Part shown: positions 51,761 through 61,309 of the stretch, piece by piece | Numbering within the stretch: the stretch's first letter is position 1 | Layout of the letters: each line of letters opens with the position of its first letter | Assembly: GCF_000307165.1 (NCBI RefSeq) | Contig: NC_018704.1 | Span: forward strand, 868,001 to 932,000 | Source of the DNA: Amphibacillus xylanus NBRC 15112 | GTDB taxonomy: Bacteria > Bacillota > Bacilli > Bacillales > Amphibacillaceae | Reading direction: 5' to 3' | Length of the DNA stretch: 64,000 nt | Notes under the pieces: model-generated | Told to the model about the DNA's origin: nothing | Databases searched by the model: none | The model's input: the letters and a program-made list of their open reading frames with translations, nothing else | Translations under genes and position numbers: made by a program

Positions 51761-52813
51761 TCAACACCTTCTTCCAGAAATTCTTAAGTCATCATGAATG
51801 GATTCAACCGTAACATTCGTTAATTCAATCACTTGATTAACTTCTCTTGTGCTTGACATTGCTGGCACGCCGTTGCCGCCAATGACCTTTGGGGCGATAT
51901 AAGTAATCATTTGATCCCAATAACCACTGTTTAAAAAGCTGTCATGAACTTTCGCTCCACCTTCTACATAGAGAGAGTGGATATTTCTCCTCGTTAATTC
52001 TTTGATAATCGATTTGACTGTAGCGCTTTTGAGAACGATTGCTTCAACATGTTTTGGAAGCTTAATGTTTACTTTTCGTTCGGTGAAAATCCAAACTGGA
52101 CTAGCTTGATTAATAAAAACATTTAGATCGAGTTTGTTGAATAATCGACCGCGCCGATCTAGAATGATCCGAATTGGATGCAAGGTTTGATCTGTTCCCA
52201 GCAGAAAAGGATTATCTGTTAAAATCGTTTGACTTCCAACTAAGATCCCTTGATAATGATTGCGCTCTTTTCGAACGTATTGATAAGTATCCTTTCCCGT
52301 GATTGCTGTGCGCTTTGAATCTAATGATAGTTTACCATCCAAAGTAATTGCCTGTTTTAAAGTGATATAGGGACGATTTTGTTCATAGAAGCAATTGAAA
52401 AAAGGATTCAATTCGCGAGCCTCTGTTTCTAGCACACCAGTAATTACCTTGATGCCATGTTGTTCTAACTTTTTCTTGCCTTTACCTGCAACTAAAGGGT
52501 TAGGGTCGAGTTGGGCAATGACCACTTGTTTTATCCCGCTGTTAATGATTGCTTGTGTACAAGGGGGTTGTTTGCCATCATGATTACAAGGTTCAAGTGT
52601 AACGTAGAGAATTGAATCGAATCGTTTATCGGGAGCTTTATATGATGAGAGGGCATTAACTTCGGCGTGTTCTTTGCCATATTCCAAATGTGCACCTGAT
52701 GCAATGACTTGATCATTATTGACAATGACAGCACCAACCAAAGGATTTGTAAATGTTCTACCAAATCCCTTTTTAGCTTCTTGGATCGCTAGCTTCATGT
52801 ATTTCTCATGCAT
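51761..52813 (-). CDS. ribD: bifunctional pyrimidine deaminase/reductase
   Basis: 350 residues from the ATG at 52813 (GGAAAGGAGG upstream). N-terminal deaminase with zinc ligands in GKEHAEVNAL and EPCNHDGKQPPCTQAI; C-terminal reductase with ITLDGKLSLDSKR, GSQTILTDNPFLL and YVEGGAKVHDSFL. Carries out the second and third steps of the pyrimidine branch. First gene of the operon behind an FMN riboswitch. Confidence 0.95.
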   Translation of the reverse strand: MHEKYMKLAIQEAKKGFGRTFTNPLVGAVIVNNDQVIASGAHLEYGKEHAEVNALSSYKAPDKRFDSILYVTLEPCNHDGKQPPCTQAIINSGIKQVVIAQLDPNPLVAGKGKKKLEQHGIKVITGVLETEARELNPFFNCFYEQNRPYITLKQAITLDGKLSLDSKRTAITGKDTYQYVRKERNHYQGILVGSQTILTDNPFLLGTDQTLHPIRIILDRRGRLFNKLDLNVFINQASPVWIFTERKVNIKLPKHVEAIVLKSATVKSIIKELTRRNIHSLYVEGGAKVHDSFLNSGYWDQMITYIAPKVIGGNGVPAMSSTREVNQVIELTNVTVESIHDDLRISGRRC

Positions 52814-52831
52814 ATATTTTCCTCCTTTCCA

Positions 52832-52867
52832 AATAAAAAAGCCTTGTGTTCGATACACGAGGCTTTG
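52832..52867 (-). terminator. expression-platform terminator of rib operon
   Basis: On the minus strand AAAGCCTCGTGTATCG / ACACAAGGCTTTTTTAT, placed between the FMN aptamer and ribD. Confidence 0.88.
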
Positions 52868-52935
52868 GTTCATCGACTAAAAGAAAGTATGACAAAAAAG
52901 GGTATACTGATCCTGTCATCTTAGCTAATTAGTTT

Positions 52936-53066
52936 TTTCTTCTCCCATCCAGACTCTAACTGTCGGTTCTAGATTTTCACTAGATCAACCGCAAATAATT
53001 GCGGGTCACGGACTTCAAGTTCACACTTGTCACCGTCGGTCGGGAATTACACCCTGCCCCGAAGAA
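52936..53066 (-). promoter_or_regulatory. FMN riboswitch (RFN element) of ribDE-BA-H
   Basis: Minus strand: CTTCGGGGCAGGGTGTAATT, CCCGACCGACGGTGAC, AGTCCGTGACCCGC, GGTTGATCTAGTG, AACCGACAGTTAGAGTCTGG and ATGGGAGAAG. All conserved core parts are present. Followed by the terminator at 52832-52867. Confidence 0.95.
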
Positions 53067-53085
53067 ACATATTCAATTCATAAAA

Positions 53086-53114
53086 AGAATAACATTTAGT
53101 TTTTTTTATGTCAA
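53086..53114 (-). promoter_or_regulatory. probable rib operon promoter
   Basis: Minus strand TTGACA (53114-53109), 17-base spacer with an A8 run, TATTCT (53091-53086). Transcription would start just ahead of the FMN aptamer. The -35 lies in IS1380-derived sequence. Confidence 0.5.
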
Positions 53115-53364
53115 CATGGTCATCTGTGTGATAACCGGAAATATGTTGATAAATTTTTTGAATGACGACATCATGGTTGGTATGTTCTCGGTGGTCTACA
53201 GGGTCTTTGACTTGAAGGGTTTATTGAATAGACTGGCCGAGTCCAATCTTTTCATCGAACTCTTTATACAATAATAGCCCTGAGTCTGAGGTTAAATTTC
53301 CACCGTCAAAATTAACTTTGATCATTTTGTTGAAATTAAGTGACTTTTCGATTACACTTTTCAT
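53110..53364 (-). pseudogene. IS1380-family transposase, N-terminal remnant
   Basis: ATG at 53364 with AAGGAGG; KSLNFNKMIKVNFDGGNLTS DSGLLLYKEFDEKIG is the conserved start of IS1380 transposases. An in-frame TAA (53221-53223) interrupts it; beyond, VDHREHTNHDVVIQKIYQHI SGYHTDDH continues in the same frame. The rest (~350 residues, all catalytic residues) is missing, cut at the rib operon leader. Confidence 0.8.
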
Positions 53365-53537
53365 TATGGAGTCCTCCTTGATTTGTGTTTGTTTAGACAC
53401 TTATACAATATCAAAGATCGGGCTCCTTTTCACTTAATTAGTGAAAGATCGATTGTGTATTTTTAATTGATTTAACGCAGTTTCTTAGTGGCTTATGGTC
53501 GGGCTGTGAATAATCTAGGTTAAATCTCGATCGGAAA
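53365..53537. other. spacer without recognisable gene
   Basis: Probably contains the left end of the IS1380 remnant and unassigned sequence. Nothing else seen. Confidence 0.5.
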
Positions 53538-53942
53538 TATCAGACAGCAGAACGTTTTTCAGAAATTAAACCAGAAATTATTGCGCGATACAATCTAAAC
53601 GTTTAAAAAATAGAGCTGACAGGTGGAAAAGGACAAGGGATCTATTTATTAAATGAAGAAGAGAATCGAAGCATCTACTTCTCAGGTGACAGCAAAGACA
53701 GATTCCCAAATACTAAGCTACAGCTATTAGCCTACAACGAGCGAACCGAAAAGGGTAAAAAACCAGTTCTAGAGATGTCCGATAAGATGAGAGGTGGGTT
53801 ATATACCGCCGACTACAAGCTTGTTGAGACTGATCAGATCTATCTGAAAACTAAGGCTGAAGTCGAGATGCGCAGTTTAACTGAACTGATGGAAAACGAT
53901 CTCTTTGAGGCGATCAAAGACCTGAATGCTCATTTAAACTAA
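53538..53942 (+). pseudogene. broken hypothetical gene
   Basis: One frame runs from about 53538 to a TAA at 53940 with a single in-frame TAA at 53604-53606. The first piece reads YQTAERFSEIKPEIIARYNL; the second, 111 residues, includes LTGGKGQGIYLLNEEENRSI and ends FEAIKDLNAHLN. No start codon with a ribosome site exists for the second piece. I do not recognise the protein. Composition is slightly richer in GC than neighbours. Confidence 0.5.
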
Positions 53943-53967
53943 TCTGACTCATGCTTTTTCAAAAAAA

Positions 53968-53999
53968 CAACGGATGGTCAATATACTGCCCATCCGTTG
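53968..53999. terminator. hairpin terminator
   Basis: CAACGGATGG / CCATCCGTTG stem with an A run on its left side, so it works best for minus-strand transcription and may be bidirectional. Confidence 0.55.
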
Positions 54000-54056
54000 T
54001 TGTATGATAAGTGTAGTAAGAAGGTTAACGATCTAAAATGGGAAGGATGAGCGCAC

Positions 54057-54359
54057 ATGAGTAATCAATTAATGGAGGTGTTCGGTGAAGGGAACGTTGT
54101 CGGCTATTACAGAGTCAACCACTTAGTCCCAACTGGTACTGGCTATGCGGAATACATCTCTCAAGTGATCGAGGTTAGAGATAATGGCCTAATGACCGTC
54201 TATGATGATGAAACGGACAAGAGAATCACATCATTCATAGCAAGTCGAGATCGGGTAGAGGTCACATTGCTAATGGCTGGGGAAATTCCTAATCCAGATT
54301 GGTTAGATTTAATCGAACACAATCGAACATTGGCAGAAAGGCTAAATCTACTCGGTTAA
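54057..54359 (+). CDS. small hypothetical protein
   Basis: 100 residues, acidic, soluble, no membrane segment or Cys. Contains EVFGEGNVVGYYRVNHLVPT and TDKRITSFIASRDRVEV. A GGAAGG ribosome site precedes the ATG. First of three co-directional genes (54057-55260). Not recognised. Confidence 0.6.
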   Translation: MSNQLMEVFGEGNVVGYYRVNHLVPTGTGYAEYISQVIEVRDNGLMTVYDDETDKRITSFIASRDRVEVTLLMAGEIPNPDWLDLIEHNRTLAERLNLLG

Positions 54360-54411
54360 AAGTCCCCCCTTGTCACTTGGGGAAAATTATAAAATAATCG
54401 GAGGTCTATAT

Positions 54412-54681
54412 ATGAGAAAGAAGCTTGGCGAGATTTGTAAGACGACTTTCTATGATTTAGTCGTTGAGTTTGATCCGAACTTGAGTGATGAAAAGATGAA
54501 CGAGATCATCGATTGTCACTTTGGTGATGAAGACTATATTGTCAGTAGCCAAGGGCGCACATTGAAGGCGATCTGGGAGATCCCTGCAGATGAAGCGGGC
54601 TATGAAGTTGAAAATAGTATGTTTTATGTCCTGAAAGATGGCGAGTATGGGACGTACAGTTATCAAAGGAGAGTGGACTAA
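54412..54681 (+). CDS. small hypothetical protein
   Basis: 89 residues from the ATG at 54412, preceded by TCGGAGG. Acidic, soluble (CKTTFYDLVVEFDPNLSDEK, DEDYIVSSQGRTLKAIWEIP). Its TAA is followed at once by the ATG of the HD protein, so the two are translationally coupled. Not recognised. Confidence 0.62.
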   Translation: MRKKLGEICKTTFYDLVVEFDPNLSDEKMNEIIDCHFGDEDYIVSSQGRTLKAIWEIPADEAGYEVENSMFYVLKDGEYGTYSYQRRVD

Positions 54682-55260
54682 ATGATTAACCAAGCGATTG
54701 AGTTTGCGACATTAAGTCATCAAAACCAAACGAGAAAGGGAACAGACATCCCATATATTCTACACTGTCTTGAAGCGGGCATTATTGCCGCTAACATGAC
54801 AAACAAAGACGGTCATGTCGACAGTGATGTCGTCTGTGCAGCCATTCTACATGATACAATTGAGGATGCGAATGTATCCTATGAAACACTCAAAGAAGTG
54901 TTTAATGAAAACATTGCAAACTTAGTCAAAAGGCAGAGTGAAGACAAGTCTAAAGAGTGGATTGACCGTAAAAAGGAGACAATCAGTTTTTTAAAGTCAA
55001 ATCAGTCTAAGGACGTTGAAATTGCCACACTAGCTGATAAATTATCAAACATAAGATCGATTTTCAGAGATTACGAAGTGGAAAGTGAACAACTTTGGAA
55101 TAAATTTAATGCCGGAAAAGAATCACAACATTGGTATTACCAATCGATTGCCGAATCATTCTCTCAAGTTAAGGACACAAACGAATATAGAGAATATCGA
55201 GACTTAATCAGGAGAGTTTTTGAAGGAAAAGAAACAAATAGCGATTCAGAAAACAAATGA
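54682..55260 (+). CDS. single-domain HD hydrolase, RelA/SpoT hydrolase (MESH1)-like
   Basis: 192 residues. Matches the ppGpp-hydrolase domain: HQNQTRKGTDIPYILHCLEA (R-KG and His28), AAILHDTIEDANVSYETLKE (His57-Asp58, Glu61-Asp62) and LADKLSNIRSI with the late Asp. No synthetase, TGS or ACT domain, so it is a small alarmone hydrolase-type protein. Likely removes (p)ppGpp or a related nucleotide; some such proteins are antitoxins of toxic alarmone synthetases, but no synthetase gene is adjacent here. Function inferred from the domain. Confidence 0.75.
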   Translation: MINQAIEFATLSHQNQTRKGTDIPYILHCLEAGIIAANMTNKDGHVDSDVVCAAILHDTIEDANVSYETLKEVFNENIANLVKRQSEDKSKEWIDRKKETISFLKSNQSKDVEIATLADKLSNIRSIFRDYEVESEQLWNKFNAGKESQHWYYQSIAESFSQVKDTNEYREYRDLIRRVFEGKETNSDSENK

Positions 55261-55647
55261 TGCCGAAACGACTGTCAGGCGTCTTTTTTTCTTACATTGT
55301 TTCATACTATTGTGTCATGTATAATAAAAGTAAGTAAAAAAACTAGGTATAATCATTTCAACTATTCCTGTTGCAATTACAATTTATTTTATCGCTATCT
55401 TTTTATCTTGGATCATTGTTTATGTTCATTTAAAATTAGAAATGAATCAGTCATAAGAAAAGATATATGAATAATTATCTGAATTCCAACAATTCTATGA
55501 ACAAATCAAAAAAGACTTCCCAAATTCATTCACTTCGAGTATATTGATCAATAATCATGTGTTTCATAAAAAAACATAAAAACGCATAATTAAACAAGAT
55601 TAAAAATTCAGTATATTCAGAAGAAAATGAAAGGTAAGGGGGAGCAA
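55261..55647. other. spacer with possible small membrane ORF remnant
   Basis: A frame at about 55348-55458 encodes ISTIPVAITIYFIAIFLSWI IVYVHLKLEMNQS, a single membrane segment, but lacks ATG, GTG or TTG at its beginning and a ribosome site. It may be a decayed gene end. A weak hairpin behind the HD gene could act as terminator. No other gene seen. Confidence 0.4.
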
Positions 55648-57033
55648 ATGAATTTTTCAACAGTGATTGAGTATATTAACAGTATTTTGTGGGGACCACC
55701 AATGTTAATCTTATTGGTTGGAACGGGTGTACTTTTTACAATTCGACTAAAAGGGTTACAAGTTCGTCAGTTTAAGCGAGCATTTAAACAAACTTTTGGT
55801 GGTTTATTTAAGAAGGGTGATCGAGCGGATGCGGATGGAATGAGTTCGTTTCAAGCGCTGGCTACTGCGATTGCAGCGCAAGTTGGTACGGGGAATATTG
55901 CTGGGGTTGCAACAGCAGTAGCGTCTGGTGGTCCTGGTGCAGTATTTTGGATGTGGATAAGTGGATTTTTTGGGATGGGAACGATTTTTGCTGAAGCGAT
56001 TTTAGCGCAGTTACATACTGAGCGCAAAGATGGCGAAGTGACTGGTGGGCCTGCATATTATATAAAGAAAGGTCTTGGCAGTAAGTTGTTGGCCAGTATT
56101 TTTGCGGTACTCTTAATTATCGCCCTAGGATTTATGGGAAACATGGTACAATCAAGTTCGATCGCGGAGGCAACATATACAGCGTTTGGGATGCCGAAGT
56201 TTCTGACTGGAATAATCATCGCTGTTATAGTTGGCTTAATCGTCATTGGTGGTGTTGCACGGATTGCTTCGTTTACAGAAAAAATTGTCCCGATTATGGT
56301 AACATTTTACATTATCGGTTCGTTGACGATTATTTTTATGCATTATGAGATGATTTTACCTGCATTTCAAATGATTTTTCAAGAGGCATTTAAGTCGTCG
56401 GCGGTGGCAGGTGGAGTGGTTGGTGTCTCAATTAAGGAAGCAATGCGTTATGGAGTTGCACGCGGTTTGTTTTCGAATGAAGCCGGCATGGGTTCGACAC
56501 CGCACGCTCATGCAGTTGCAAAAGTTAAGCATCCAGGGGAACAGGGTCTGACGGCGATGATTGGTGTTGTGATTGATACCGGTGTTGTTTGTACGATGAC
56601 CGCACTTGTTATTTTAACGACTGATGCTTTTTCAAGTGGTTTGTTTGGAACACAATTGACACAGGCTGGGTTTTCAGCCGGATTTGGCAGTTTTGGGGTA
56701 ACTTTTATCGCAATTTGTTTGTTCTTTTTTGCAATTTCAACAATTATTAGTTGGTATTATTTTGCTGAAGCAAACATTAAGTTCCTCTTTGGAAAAAAAG
56801 GCGTTATGCCATATCAAATACTCGTGCTAATCTTTATTGTTTTTGGCACGAGTATGACAGCTGAAATTGTTTGGGAATTAGCGGATGTTTTTAATGGCTT
56901 AATGGTGATTCCAAACTTAATCGCCTTACTTGGCTTGGGCTCACTTGTCGTTAAAGTAACCAAAGATTATGAGGAGAATTTTTTATTAAATAATCCTGCA
57001 ACATATACAACTGATCATCATAAAAAGAATTAG
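55648..57033 (+). CDS. alanine/glycine:Na+ symporter (AGCS family, AlsT-like)
   Basis: 461 residues, about 10-11 membrane segments. Family signatures FQALATAIAAQVGTGNIAGV, GPGAVFWMWISGFFGMGT and ARGLFSNEAGMGSTPHAHAV are present. Imports small neutral amino acids with Na+. The ATG at 55648 follows AAGGGGGAG; an in-frame ATG 21 bases upstream is less likely. Confidence 0.93.
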   Translation: MNFSTVIEYINSILWGPPMLILLVGTGVLFTIRLKGLQVRQFKRAFKQTFGGLFKKGDRADADGMSSFQALATAIAAQVGTGNIAGVATAVASGGPGAVFWMWISGFFGMGTIFAEAILAQLHTERKDGEVTGGPAYYIKKGLGSKLLASIFAVLLIIALGFMGNMVQSSSIAEATYTAFGMPKFLTGIIIAVIVGLIVIGGVARIASFTEKIVPIMVTFYIIGSLTIIFMHYEMILPAFQMIFQEAFKSSAVAGGVVGVSIKEAMRYGVARGLFSNEAGMGSTPHAHAVAKVKHPGEQGLTAMIGVVIDTGVVCTMTALVILTTDAFSSGLFGTQLTQAGFSAGFGSFGVTFIAICLFFFAISTIISWYYFAEANIKFLFGKKGVMPYQILVLIFIVFGTSMTAEIVWELADVFNGLMVIPNLIALLGLGSLVVKVTKDYEENFLLNNPATYTTDHHKKN

Positions 57034-57042
57034 TACATTAAG

Positions 57043-57078
57043 CGAATGATGCCTTGGAAAAAGGTGTCATTCGTTTTT
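57043..57078 (+). terminator. terminator after AGCS symporter
   Basis: Stem CGAATGATGCC / GGTGTCATTCG followed by five T. Confidence 0.85.
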
Positions 57079-57082
57079 GCTG

Positions 57083-57473
57083 TGCACCCCTAAAGTTAGA
57101 CCGAAAATCTGCTCTTAGGGGGATTTTTATGCGTTCTAATAGCAAATATACTGTTGATGAACTTGAAAGATATATTCAAATGTATCTACATGAAGGATGA
57201 AGTTATCGGAACTTAAGTGAAGCGATCTTTAATGATAAGGTACTAAGATACCAAGAAAATGGTCTTGAAGGCATTCAAACGAAGTTGAGAATTAATTATT
57301 ACAGTAAAGAGTTCAAGGACCTAATTGTTAGAGAGCACATCCAAGAAGGCATACCTATCATTCAATTAGCTCGTAAATATAAAATTCCAGCATAAGAAAA
57401 GCCATGTATGAAAGTCATACATGGCACAAAATATTTTGTTTATTTACCTGTCTACTTGACAGGGGGCAGTTCA
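57083..57473 (+). mobile_element. non-autonomous IS3/IS150-like derivative, copy 2 (391 bp)
   Basis: Nearly identical to 48941-49356, including the same TGA in the OrfA frame (57198-57200) and the same internal junction after KIPA. It lacks 24 bases present in copy 1, between two TTAAGTGAAG direct repeats, so copy 1 is closer to the ancestor. The left hairpin is weaker. It directly abuts the 3' end of ytfP. No clear target duplication is visible for either copy. Confidence 0.75.
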
Positions 57474-57482
57474 GATCTTTTA

Positions 57483-58742
57483 TTAAAAGCTTTGCCATGC
57501 GGCGTTTTGTCCAGCGAGTCGACCTGTAATTAGCGCTGCAGTTATATTATATCCACCTGTATAACCGTGAATGTCTAATATTTCACCACAGAAAAATAGT
57601 CGTTCAACTAGTTTTGATGCCATCGTTGTCGGATTAATTTCCTTAATAGATATGCCACCACCAGTTACAAAGGCTTTTTCTAGAGGTAGGCTTCCGTGAA
57701 TCCGAACTTCAAACTCTTTCAAATCAGTAATAATTTGGCGTAGTTGTTCATTCGCAAGGTTTGCAGCTTTTAGTTCTGGATCAAGCTTATTCTTTTCAAA
57801 AATATAGAGTAAATAACGTTCAGGTACAATACCTTTGAAAACATTTTTAATTGATTTTTTCGCAGATTGCTCGATTATAGTTCGATAAGTTTGATAAAGC
57901 TGCTCTTGATTTGTATCTGGTACTGCATCAATAAAAATACTAACAAACTGATGATCATCTTTTAGTAATTTGACAACAAACTGTGAACATCTAAGGACAG
58001 CGGGTCCTGATAATCCAAAATGTGTGAAAATCATGTCCATTCGATGTGAAATAACCGATTTATTAGTTTTATCTTTAACTGTAAGCTTTACGTCCCGTAA
58101 TGATAATCCTTGTAATGTTTTTTCTTTTATAAATGGCTCATTTGATGTGAGCGCAACTTCTGTTGGGTATAAGTCAGTAATCGTGTGACCTGCTTTTTTC
58201 GCCCATGGATATCCGTCACCAGTAGAGCCTGTATGTGGTACTGCTTTACCTCCAACTGCAACGACAATTGATTTTACAGTTATCTTTGATTGATCTGCTA
58301 GAATGACAGTATGTGATGTTTCCCCGTAATCAAGTGCAGCAACAGTACTATTAGTCATAATCATCACATCTAATTGCTTTAACTTAGTTAATAACGCTTG
58401 AACAACATCTCGTGCAGAGTTTGATACAGGAAACATCCTTCCATGATCCTCTTCCTTTAATGGCACACCTAAATCCTCAAAGAATTCAATAATATCTTCA
58501 TTATCAAAAACAGAAAAAGCACTATATAGAAAACGACCATTACCTGGTATATGTTCGATAATCTCTTCTTTCGGTAAACGACTTGTTACGTTACAACGTC
58601 CACCTCCGGAAATCATTAACTTAGTTCCTAATCGTTTACCTTTTTCGATTAAGATGGTTCGGGCACCTTGTTCAGCTGCTCCAATTGCGGCCATTAAACC
58701 TGAAGGCCCACCACCAATGACTGCGACATCATAATTCATCAT
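57483..58742 (-). CDS. FAD-dependent oxidoreductase, YtfP/BaiN (HI0933) family
   Basis: 419 residues. FAD motif [20 protein letters not shown], the family hallmark [33 protein letters not shown] and the C-terminal ITGGG / [14 protein letters not shown]. Physiological substrate is not firmly known. The start is ATGATG at 58742 with AGGAAG; the second ATG is equally possible. Divergent from ytgP, same order as in B. subtilis. Confidence 0.9.
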   Translation of the reverse strand: MMNYDVAVIGGGPSGLMAAIGAAEQGARTILIEKGKRLGTKLMISGGGRCNVTSRLPKEEIIEHIPGNGRFLYSAFSVFDNEDIIEFFEDLGVPLKEEDHGRMFPVSNSARDVVQALLTKLKQLDVMIMTNSTVAALDYGETSHTVILADQSKITVKSIVVAVGGKAVPHTGSTGDGYPWAKKAGHTITDLYPTEVALTSNEPFIKEKTLQGLSLRDVKLTVKDKTNKSVISHRMDMIFTHFGLSGPAVLRCSQFVVKLLKDDHQFVSIFIDAVPDTNQEQLYQTYRTIIEQSAKKSIKNVFKGIVPERYLLYIFEKNKLDPELKAANLANEQLRQIITDLKEFEVRIHGSLPLEKAFVTGGGISIKEINPTTMASKLVERLFFCGEILDIHGYTGGYNITAALITGRLAGQNAAWQSF

Positions 58743-58900
58743 GTACTTCCTTTCTACAATTATGTGAAAATTGTGCGTAGATTGTTTAGTATTCAATTAT
58801 ACAGTAAAATATATGTTAGAATGAATAGATAAGCAAATTGTTATATTTAAGATAAGATATTTAGTGATTGATTAAATTGAATATGAATAAAGGTGAACTT

Positions 58901-60532
58901 ATGAATAAAAACACAATGATTCGCGGAACAATTCTACTAACTTCAGCTACATTTATTTCGAAATTCTTAGGGATGATTTATACGATTCCATTTGAAAGCT
59001 TGGTAGGTGCAACAGGTGGAAAGTTATATGGGTTAGCTTATGGACCTTATACAATTTTTATTAGTTTATCAACAATTGGTATCCCATTAGCTGTATCAAA
59101 ATTCGTGGCAAAATATAACTCATTGGGAGACTATCAGACGAGCCATCGCATGTACAAGCTTGCCCTAAGATTAATGATGGTAACTGGGGTATTATCATTT
59201 CTAGCATTATTTATTGGCGCAAAATGGCTTGCTGGAATTTATATCCCTGATAATTCAGAAGGGATTACAGTAGAAGACGTTACCATGGTAATTAGAATGG
59301 TGAGTTTTGCTTTAATTATTATCCCGCCAATGAGTATTACACGTGGTTTCTTCCAAGGGCATCAATCAATGGGGCCAACAGCGATTTCTCAAGTTATCGA
59401 ACAAATTGTAAGAATTTCATTTTTACTTATCTCGGTATATATTGTGATCAACGTCTTTAAAGGCTCAATTACGACAGCAGTTGGCTTTGCAACGTTTTCA
59501 GCTTTCATAGGTGCAGCAGCATCAGCTATTGTATTGGTTTGGTATTGGAGAAAGAGACAACGACATTTAAACAAATATATAGACAATCAATCTATCGTAT
59601 CGGTACCGATGACAAATCAGGAATTATTTAAAGAGCTATTAAGCTATGCTGGTCCGTTTGTATTTGTTGGTTTGGCAATCCCTTTGTATCAACAAATTGA
59701 TGCAATTACGTTTATGAGAACTTTGGTCAATTTAGATTATTCACAAGCTGTGATTGACAATAGTTTTTCAACGATAAATTTATACGGTCACAAATTAATT
59801 ATGATACCGATTACGCTTGCTACTGGTATGTCTTTATCTGCACTACCAACATTAACGAAATCATATGTTGATCGAAATCGAGATTTATTATTTCGTCAAA
59901 TCAATCAATCATTGCAAATTATTATGCTTTTAATCTTACCTGCCGTGATTGGTATGTCGTTACTATCTACTGAGATTTGGGGCGCTTTTTATTCAGTCAA
60001 TGAATATACCCCATTAAATGCAGACTTATTAAGTTGGTATGCACCAGTAGCTTTATTCTTTGCTCTATTTACAGTGAGCTCATCCATTTTACAAGGGATT
60101 AATCAGCAACGCTTTGCGATTTACAGTTTAGTATTAGGTCTAGTTTTAAAAAGTATTCTTAACGTTCCATTGCTGAATTGGCTAGGACCGACAGGAGCTG
60201 TTGTTGCAACTGGCTTAGCATCATTTGCGACTGTCGCAGCTAACTTATGGTGCATTAAAACAGCAATTAATTTTTCATTAAAACAATTGTTTAAGCGCAC
60301 ATTACTGATGTCGATCTTTAGTGGGCTAATGGCAATTGCCGTAATAGTGATGAAGTATATTGTAAATTTCTTTGTCACTTATCAAGATGGTCGATTAGCA
60401 AATATCTTTATTTTATTAATAACGGTTACTGCGGGTGCAGGAGTCTATTTATTGTTGAGTTATCATTCAACTTTAATTGAACGTGTTGTAGGGAGCAGAA
60501 TTCGCTTTTTAGACCGAATTTTTAACAGATAG
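58901..60532 (+). CDS. ytgP: MOP-superfamily flippase, YtgP/MurJ type
   Basis: 543 residues, about 14 membrane segments. RGTILLTSATFISKFLGMIY TIPF opens the PST/MVF family. YtgP-type proteins flip lipid II or polysaccharide lipid intermediates; B. subtilis YtgP is one of its MurJ homologues. The ATG at 58901 follows AAAGGTG. The stop is one base before the overlapping ribosome site of the next gene. Confidence 0.9.
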   Translation: MNKNTMIRGTILLTSATFISKFLGMIYTIPFESLVGATGGKLYGLAYGPYTIFISLSTIGIPLAVSKFVAKYNSLGDYQTSHRMYKLALRLMMVTGVLSFLALFIGAKWLAGIYIPDNSEGITVEDVTMVIRMVSFALIIIPPMSITRGFFQGHQSMGPTAISQVIEQIVRISFLLISVYIVINVFKGSITTAVGFATFSAFIGAAASAIVLVWYWRKRQRHLNKYIDNQSIVSVPMTNQELFKELLSYAGPFVFVGLAIPLYQQIDAITFMRTLVNLDYSQAVIDNSFSTINLYGHKLIMIPITLATGMSLSALPTLTKSYVDRNRDLLFRQINQSLQIIMLLILPAVIGMSLLSTEIWGAFYSVNEYTPLNADLLSWYAPVALFFALFTVSSSILQGINQQRFAIYSLVLGLVLKSILNVPLLNWLGPTGAVVATGLASFATVAANLWCIKTAINFSLKQLFKRTLLMSIFSGLMAIAVIVMKYIVNFFVTYQDGRLANIFILLITVTAGAGVYLLLSYHSTLIERVVGSRIRFLDRIFNR

Positions 60533-60545
60533 GATGATTTTTAAA

Positions 60546-61259
60546 TTGCGTTTAGATAAATTATTAGCTCATTCAGGTTTTGGCAGTCGGAAAGATGTTA
60601 AACAACTATTGAAGTCTGCACGTGTTACAGTAAATGATAAAAAGGCGAGTTCAGGAAAAATTCATGTGAATCCAGAGCTTGATCAGGTTTATGTCGATGG
60701 TGAACGTGTCGTTTATGAGGAATTTGTATACTTTTTGCTTAACAAGCCAGCGGGTGTCATTAGTGCGACAGAGGATTTTAAAGATAAAACAGTAATTGAT
60801 TTATTAGATCCGATTGATCAGTCAAAATCACCTTTTCCGGTAGGGCGGTTGGATAAAGATACTGAGGGTTTACTCTTGTTGACCAATGACGGGAAATTAG
60901 CTCATCAGCTGCTCTCACCGAAAAATAATATTGGTAAGACCTACTACGCGATTATTAATCAAGAAGTAACAGAAGCAGACCAAATTGCATTTAAAAATGG
61001 TGTCGTACTTGATGATGGTTATCAAACGAAACCGGCTGAACTAGTTATTTTGACCAATGACGGGACATCTGAAGTGGAGTTAACCATTACTGAAGGAAAA
61101 TTCCATCAAGTAAAGCGGATGTTTGAAGCAGTAGGGAAACGTGTGATTTATTTGAAGCGTATTGCAATGGCAGAATGGAAGCTAGACCCAGATTTAGGCA
61201 AGGGAAAGTATCGTCGTTTAACTGAGGAAGAGATTTCATATTTAAAACAACTGAATTAA
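60546..61259 (+). CDS. RsuA-family 16S rRNA pseudouridine synthase
   Basis: 237 residues. N-terminal S4 domain (RLDKLLAHSGFGSRKDVKQL), then the catalytic core with VGRLDKDTEGLLLLTNDG holding the catalytic Asp. Probably modifies 16S rRNA in the small subunit. The TTG at 60546 gives the conserved MRLDKLL start with AGGATG 9 bases upstream; the ATG at 60534 lies inside that ribosome site. Operon with ytgP. Confidence 0.92.
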   Translation: MRLDKLLAHSGFGSRKDVKQLLKSARVTVNDKKASSGKIHVNPELDQVYVDGERVVYEEFVYFLLNKPAGVISATEDFKDKTVIDLLDPIDQSKSPFPVGRLDKDTEGLLLLTNDGKLAHQLLSPKNNIGKTYYAIINQEVTEADQIAFKNGVVLDDGYQTKPAELVILTNDGTSEVELTITEGKFHQVKRMFEAVGKRVIYLKRIAMAEWKLDPDLGKGKYRRLTEEEISYLKQLN

Positions 61260-61309
61260 TGACAAAAAAATAAGCTGACGACAACTGTCAGCATTATAAG
61301 AAAATTAAC

